DNA from: Alphaproteobacteria bacterium
Lineage (GTDB): Bacteria; Myxococcota_A; UBA796; GCA-2862545
NCBI GenBank assembly: GCA_020632875.1
Contig: JACKET010000001.1
Span: 372,001-436,000 of the forward strand
Reading direction: 5' to 3'
Length of the DNA: 64,000 nucleotides
In this document: positions 60,298 to 64,000 of the stretch, piece after piece
Layout of the letters: each line of letters starts with the position of its first letter
Numbering within the stretch: the first letter of the stretch is position 1
The notes under the pieces: generated by a model
Databases searched by the model: none
What the model was told of the DNA's origin: nothing
Seen by the model: only the letters and a program-made list of their open reading frames with translations
Position numbers and translations under genes: made by a program

Positions 60298-60870
60298 TCA
60301 ACGGACGGCGTAGACCAGCGCGGCCCACACCAGCACGAGCCCCACCGCCACGGCCGCCACCGCCCCCTCGAACCCGAGCACCGGCGTCAGCTTGCGGATG
60401 GGCCACGTCAGCGGCGACAGCCACAGCGTGAACGGGCTCCCGCGGCGCCGCGCCTCGCGGTAGTGCGCGACGACCGCTTCGGGGAGCCCCGCCTTCTCGG
60501 CCCCGCGGACCAGCTTCGCCGCGTACCGCCGGCTCGGCCAGGCCTCGGCGGCCACGTGCTTCGCGCGGAGCACGAGGGCCGTCACGGCGACTGTCTCTCC
60601 GCCCACCTCGGCCTCCAGCTCGACCCGGTCGTACCCGGACTCGTGCGCCGCCATGCGCTCCCATTCGTCTGCCGTGACCGCCACGACCACGCCGTGCGCG
60701 GTGGACCCCGGTGCCGCGTAGAGCCCGAGGAACCGCGGCTCCAGCACGGCGAGGCCCGGCGCCACGAAGCCCACGGCGTGATCCGCGATGCGGCCGGCCC
60801 GTCCGCGCTCGAGCGCCAGGGGGTGGTCCATCAGGGCGCCGTAGACGAAGACGTGCAGGTCGGCCGTCAT
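60298..60870 (-). CDS. Gamma-glutamylcyclotransferase-like protein with C-terminal membrane helix
   Basis: 190 residues from ATG 60870. HVFVYGALM is the YGSL-type substrate loop, and AAHESGYDRVEL carries the catalytic Glu. AVTALVLRAKHVAAEAWPSRR follows. The C-terminal GFEGAVAAVAVGLVLVWAAL is a transmembrane helix, unusual for this family. The GGCT fold cleaves gamma-glutamyl groups to pyroglutamate. Its start overlaps the stop of the Tdh-like gene (60867-60870), so it is the second gene of that operon. Confidence 0.8.
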   Translation of the reverse strand: MTADLHVFVYGALMDHPLALERGRAGRIADHAVGFVAPGLAVLEPRFLGLYAAPGSTAHGVVVAVTADEWERMAAHESGYDRVELEAEVGGETVAVTALVLRAKHVAAEAWPSRRYAAKLVRGAEKAGLPEAVVAHYREARRRGSPFTLWLSPLTWPIRKLTPVLGFEGAVAAVAVGLVLVWAALVYAVR

Positions 60871-62036
60871 GCCCCTGCGAAGCGGAGGACTGCCTTCGGG
60901 TGCTCTTTGATCACGCACTCGAACGCGTTGCGCTCCCAGTCGCGGATGTCGACCAGCGTGCCCTCACCGCGGTTCAGGATGACGTTCCAGATCGCGTCTT
61001 GAATCCCGTTGTCGCGGTTCTCGAGCAGCGCGCGGGTGAGGTGCCAGGTCTGGAAGATGCGGCGGCCGACGACGGCGTGCAGCTGGAGCCCGTTCATCAC
61101 GATGCGGTGCGCATCCTGGAGCACGATGTCGCCGTTCTGGACGCCGAACAGCACGACGTGCCCGCCGCGACGGGTGATCTGGATCGCGTTGTTCACGCTG
61201 GAGTTGAAGCCCGCCATCTCCATCGCGATGTCGACGCCGGTGCCGTCGGTCGCCTCGAGGATGGCGGCCTTGAGGTCGGGGCTCGACAGCCACGGCTGAT
61301 CCTTCGGGGGGAAGCCGGGGTCGATCACGAGGTCGCAGCCCAGCTGCGTGGCGAGCTCGCGGTGGCGCGGGTCGGGCTCGATGCCGATGACCTTCCGCGC
61401 GCCCATGCCGCGCGCGATGAGCAGCGCGAACAGGCCGATGGTGCCGGTGCCGAGGATGGCGACGGTCTTGCCGCGCAGGTCGGTGACCTGGCAGGCGTGC
61501 ATCGCGTTGCCGAACGGCTCTTGAATCGCGGCGACCTCGGGGCGGATGCGCTCGAGATCCGTGCGCCAGAGGGCCTTCGCGGGGAGCTTCACGTACTCGG
61601 CGAAGCACCCGTCGAGGCTGATGCCGATGATGCGGTCTTTCGCGCAGACGTGGTACTCGCCCAGCCGGCACTGCAGGCACGTGCCGCAGACGATGTGCGA
61701 CTCGGTGCTCACGATCTCGCCGGGGCGGTAGCCGTACTTCTCGGTGACGCGCGGGCCGACCTCGACGATCTCGCCGAGCAGCTCGTGCCCGAAGATCCGC
61801 CGATCCTTGCCCTCGCGGTCGAGGCTGCCGAGGATCATGTCGCCGAAGGCCTTGCGCCACCAGATCCCGCGATCGGAGCCGCAGAAGCCCGCGTACATGA
61901 CCTTCACGATGACCTCGGATCGGTCTTCGTGGTCGTCGTTGATCCGGGGGACCTCGACGCGCTCGAGGACCATCCCGGTGCTGCTGTCCCAGTCTTCTCG
62001 CGTTCGATCGAACGTGAGTGCCGTCATCCGCGCCAT
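60867..62036 (-). CDS. tdh: Zinc alcohol dehydrogenase, threonine-dehydrogenase-like
   Basis: 389 residues. GFCGSDRGIWW begins the catalytic-zinc site, followed by RIFGHELLGEIVEVG. The structural zinc loop is CGTCLQCRLGEYHVC. ISLDGCFAEYVKLPAKAL, IQEPFGNAMHACQV and the NAD-binding ILGTGTIGLFALLIA follow. PFGNAxHA, AEYVKLPAK and the HIVCGTC block are Tdh-like. It would oxidise L-threonine to 2-amino-3-oxobutyrate, the substrate of Kbl. Some sugar dehydrogenases share these marks, so the substrate is inferred. ATG 62036 gives MARMTAL; ATG 62027 is an alternative. Confidence 0.82.
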   Translation of the reverse strand: MARMTALTFDRTREDWDSSTGMVLERVEVPRINDDHEDRSEVIVKVMYAGFCGSDRGIWWRKAFGDMILGSLDREGKDRRIFGHELLGEIVEVGPRVTEKYGYRPGEIVSTESHIVCGTCLQCRLGEYHVCAKDRIIGISLDGCFAEYVKLPAKALWRTDLERIRPEVAAIQEPFGNAMHACQVTDLRGKTVAILGTGTIGLFALLIARGMGARKVIGIEPDPRHRELATQLGCDLVIDPGFPPKDQPWLSSPDLKAAILEATDGTGVDIAMEMAGFNSSVNNAIQITRRGGHVVLFGVQNGDIVLQDAHRIVMNGLQLHAVVGRRIFQTWHLTRALLENRDNGIQDAIWNVILNRGEGTLVDIRDWERNAFECVIKEHPKAVLRFAGA

Positions 62037-62081
62037 GGCGGCCCCGTAACCTGCTAGCTTCTGGGGAGGAGGGGAGATCGG

Positions 62082-63851
62082 ATGCGCGCATGGGTGCTGC
62101 TCGCCGCAGGGTTGCCGGCCGTCGCCAGCGCGGGCTCGTGGGAGCCCGGCGAGATGCGGCCGATCGCGGTCGAGGGCGCGGTCCACACCGTGCGGGTCGG
62201 CACGTTCGGCGGTGAGGTCGCCATCGCGCTCGCCGGGCCCGACGCGATCACGCTGCTGAAGCCCGACGGCACCGTCCGGGCGAAGGCCGAGCGGAAGATC
62301 GCCGACCTGGCGGTCGAGGATCTCGACACCGACGGGGCGTCCGAGCTCGTCGTGTGCGGCCCCGACGGGCTGAACGTGCTCCGCGTGGGCGACGACGGCT
62401 TCGCCGAGCCCATCTCGCTCTCCGACGCGCCGTGCGAGTCGGTCGAGGCCCTCGCGGGCGACCTGTACGCCAGCCTCGTCACGCTGTCCGGCGGCGAGGT
62501 CAAGGTCTGGACGCCCGGTGGAGACGGCCTGGTGGGCGCGGACTTCGCGGGCCCGGCGAAGCCGCGCGTCATCGCGACGGTCGGCGGACGGATGGCGGTG
62601 CTCGGCGACACCGTGGTGACCGGCCCCGAGCCCGCGCCGCTCGAGGCCGAAGCGGGTGCGGTGGCCCTCGGGCCCGACGGAGACGGCTGGGCGCTCGGCT
62701 ACGGCGGTGATGCGCCGCACCTGGTCCTGGCCGACGGCACGCTGGTCCCGCTGCCCGCGGCGCCGAAGTCCGTGCGGCGCATGGCGCTGGCCGGTCCCGA
62801 CGACCTGGTGGTCGGGCTGGGCGGGCGGTCCGTCGCGCTGCGGGTGGGCGATGCGCCGCTCGCGATCACCGAGCTCCCCGTGCCGTCCGACGTCCTCGGC
62901 GCCGGAGACCTCGATGGCGACGGGTGTGCCGACCTCGTGTCCGTCGCCGGCGACGGCAGCGAGGCGTCCGTCGTCCTGGGGGTCTGCGGCGACGCCAAGG
63001 CGCTCGCCATCCCCGTCGAGGGCGAGCCCGCGAGCGGGGGCGACGTGACCCTCGGCGAGAACTGGGCCCAGCTCGAGGTCCGGGTGGGCGAGACCGTGCA
63101 GCGCAAGGTCGTCGACGGCGTGAACGGGTGGACCATGTTCGCGCACCGCAGCGCGCCCGAGGGCTTCTCGCTCACCCAGGCGGGGGTGCTGTCGTACCGC
63201 CCGACCCAGGCGCAGGTCGGGCTGTGGCGCGTGGCGGTCCTCGCGACCGACGGCACGAACGAGCGGTGGACCGGCATCGTCCTGCGCGTCCGCCCGCCCG
63301 AGCCGGGCACCGAGCCGCCCGAGCCCGTCGCCGCGGCGCCGGTGCCCAAGGCCGAGATCGTGCTCGAGCCCGAGCCGCACGAGCTCAAGGCGCCGAAGTT
63401 CTACACGATCCGCGAGTGCCTCGTGGGCGCCGGGGTCGCGGGCGGCCTGTCGAAGAACGCCCAGTCGAGCTGGTCGAACGTCGGGCTGCCGGATGCGGTG
63501 CCGTCAGCGAGCCCGGCGGTGACGATGGTGTGCGCCGGCGGCGGGAACAAGGCCGGCTGGTTCCTCGGGGCCGACAGCGCGCCGACGTTCTTCTACCTGG
63601 CGCGCAATGGCCGCGCGAACCACGTGCTGGCGGGTACCCTGGGGGTCGAGTGGCGCCCCGGGGCCGTGCGCATCGGGCCGTTCGTGAACGCCGGGCTCGT
63701 GGTGTTCGGCTTCGGGCTGCGCACCGTGATCGTGCCGTTCGAGACGAAGAAGGGCGGCGTCCACGGGATCGAGACGCGGCTCACGGGGTACCCGGCGAAC
63801 CTGTCGGGGCAGGTGATGCTCGCGTACACGTGGGAGTTCGGCGGCTTCTGA
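62082..63851 (+). CDS. Large exported FG-GAP/VCBS-like repeat protein
   Basis: 589 residues. Signal MRAWVLLAAGLPAVASAGS. Two DxDxDG calcium-type loops (DLDTDGASELVV and DLDGDGCADLVSV) lie in integrin-like beta-propeller repeats covering about residues 25-320. SVALRVGDAPLAITELPVPS also fits a blade. After a Pro/Glu linker the C-terminal 150 residues are strand-rich with aromatic ends (AGWFLGADSAPTFFYLARNG, SGQVMLAYTWEFGGF), which suggests an outer-membrane barrel-like or surface module. Probable outer-envelope role. Divergent from the Tdh-like gene by 45 bases. Confidence 0.75.
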   Translation: MRAWVLLAAGLPAVASAGSWEPGEMRPIAVEGAVHTVRVGTFGGEVAIALAGPDAITLLKPDGTVRAKAERKIADLAVEDLDTDGASELVVCGPDGLNVLRVGDDGFAEPISLSDAPCESVEALAGDLYASLVTLSGGEVKVWTPGGDGLVGADFAGPAKPRVIATVGGRMAVLGDTVVTGPEPAPLEAEAGAVALGPDGDGWALGYGGDAPHLVLADGTLVPLPAAPKSVRRMALAGPDDLVVGLGGRSVALRVGDAPLAITELPVPSDVLGAGDLDGDGCADLVSVAGDGSEASVVLGVCGDAKALAIPVEGEPASGGDVTLGENWAQLEVRVGETVQRKVVDGVNGWTMFAHRSAPEGFSLTQAGVLSYRPTQAQVGLWRVAVLATDGTNERWTGIVLRVRPPEPGTEPPEPVAAAPVPKAEIVLEPEPHELKAPKFYTIRECLVGAGVAGGLSKNAQSSWSNVGLPDAVPSASPAVTMVCAGGGNKAGWFLGADSAPTFFYLARNGRANHVLAGTLGVEWRPGAVRIGPFVNAGLVVFGFGLRTVIVPFETKKGGVHGIETRLTGYPANLSGQVMLAYTWEFGGF

Positions 63852-63933
63852 GCCTGGAGCCGGGCGCCTGGAGCCTGGAGCCGGGCGCCTGCGCCGCAGC
63901 TCGGGGCCTCGCGGGCTTCGCGCCCGCGTGAGG
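63851..63933. repeat. 21-bp direct repeat and GC hairpins at window end
   Basis: AGCCTGGAGCCGGGCGCCTG occurs twice in tandem (63851-63870 and 63872-63891). CCTCGCGGGC ... GCCCGCG at 63907-63928 forms a stable hairpin, with GAGG pairing beyond it. Further short inverted repeats follow to 64000 (GCCGCGGAGCGGC, GTCGCGCAGCGAC). No gene is seen in this last part. Confidence 0.7.
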
Positions 63934-64000
63934 GGGGCCGGAGGGGGCCGCGGAGCGGCCGTCGCGCAGCGACCGAGCCCGAATGGGCGAGCCCGGAGGA

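Overview
The window is a GC-rich (roughly 70%), densely packed bacterial chromosome segment from a Gram-negative organism. I place it in the Myxococcota or a close relative. Three secreted proteins end in a MYXO-CTERM-like tail (a Cys-containing motif, one hydrophobic helix and an Arg cluster). There are also many short lipoproteins of unknown function, a eukaryotic-type glutamine synthetase (GlnII), GTG/TTG starts, and many 1-4 base stop/start overlaps. I see no rRNA, tRNA, transposase, integrase, phage gene or CRISPR array. The layout reads as core and accessory chromosome, not a mobile island.

Layout. 1-2112: the 3' part of trpB, trpA and a small possible lipoprotein. 2034-6181: a WYL-type regulator with a palindrome in front of it, a cluster of hairpin repeats, and a Sel1/SRPBCC pair divergent from a metallophosphoesterase. 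6228-12024: two exported proteins, a GTPase plus bestrophin pair and a thioesterase-like protein. 12041-16754: a 7-bp tandem array, then a three-gene operon of an M48-like protein without its HExxH, a dynamin-like protein without its P-loop, and an intact dynamin-like GTPase. 16821-23134: a receiver-only regulator, a Nudix hydrolase, signal peptidase I, a PP2C-like/cNMP fusion coupled to a sulfatase, and small lipoproteins. 23199-28857: pseudouridine synthase, a GT-C-like membrane protein, exonuclease III and a MYXO-CTERM metalloprotease. 28936-36658: a split amidase with MYXO-CTERM, a tandem pair of YbjN/CesT-like paralogues, GlnII, an aminotransferase, and TPR and START-like proteins. 36659-37615: a gene-free island bounded by inverted copies of an 84-bp repeat. 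37616-46998: YhhN protein, M64 peptidase, a queuosine-precursor transporter, a pteridine-reductase-like SDR, a FolB-cupin fusion, a sulfatase, Kbl, a large lipoprotein-like gene, a Fic protein and a small acidic protein. 46999-48726: 1.7 kb of repeats. 48727-64000: a membrane/SRPBCC operon, sulfotransferase, two proteins sharing a repeated domain, class III aminotransferase, a beta-helix-like lipoprotein, AsnB, a gamma-glutamylcyclotransferase-like protein coupled to a Tdh-like dehydrogenase, and an exported FG-GAP-like protein.

How the genes fit together. Amino-acid and nitrogen metabolism recurs (Trp synthase, GlnII, AsnB, two aminotransferases, Kbl and Tdh-like enzymes for threonine to glycine), as does pteridine chemistry (YhhQ, SDR, FolB). 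The rest is mostly envelope and secretion: LepB, lipoproteins, MYXO-CTERM proteases, an amidase, formylglycine-type sulfatases and a sulfotransferase. The most unusual feature is the recurrence of catalytically degenerate partners: the pseudo-M48 and pseudo-dynamin next to a working dynamin, and a PP2C fold lacking metal ligands fused to a cNMP domain. The second is a set of repeat families present in several distant intergenic regions.
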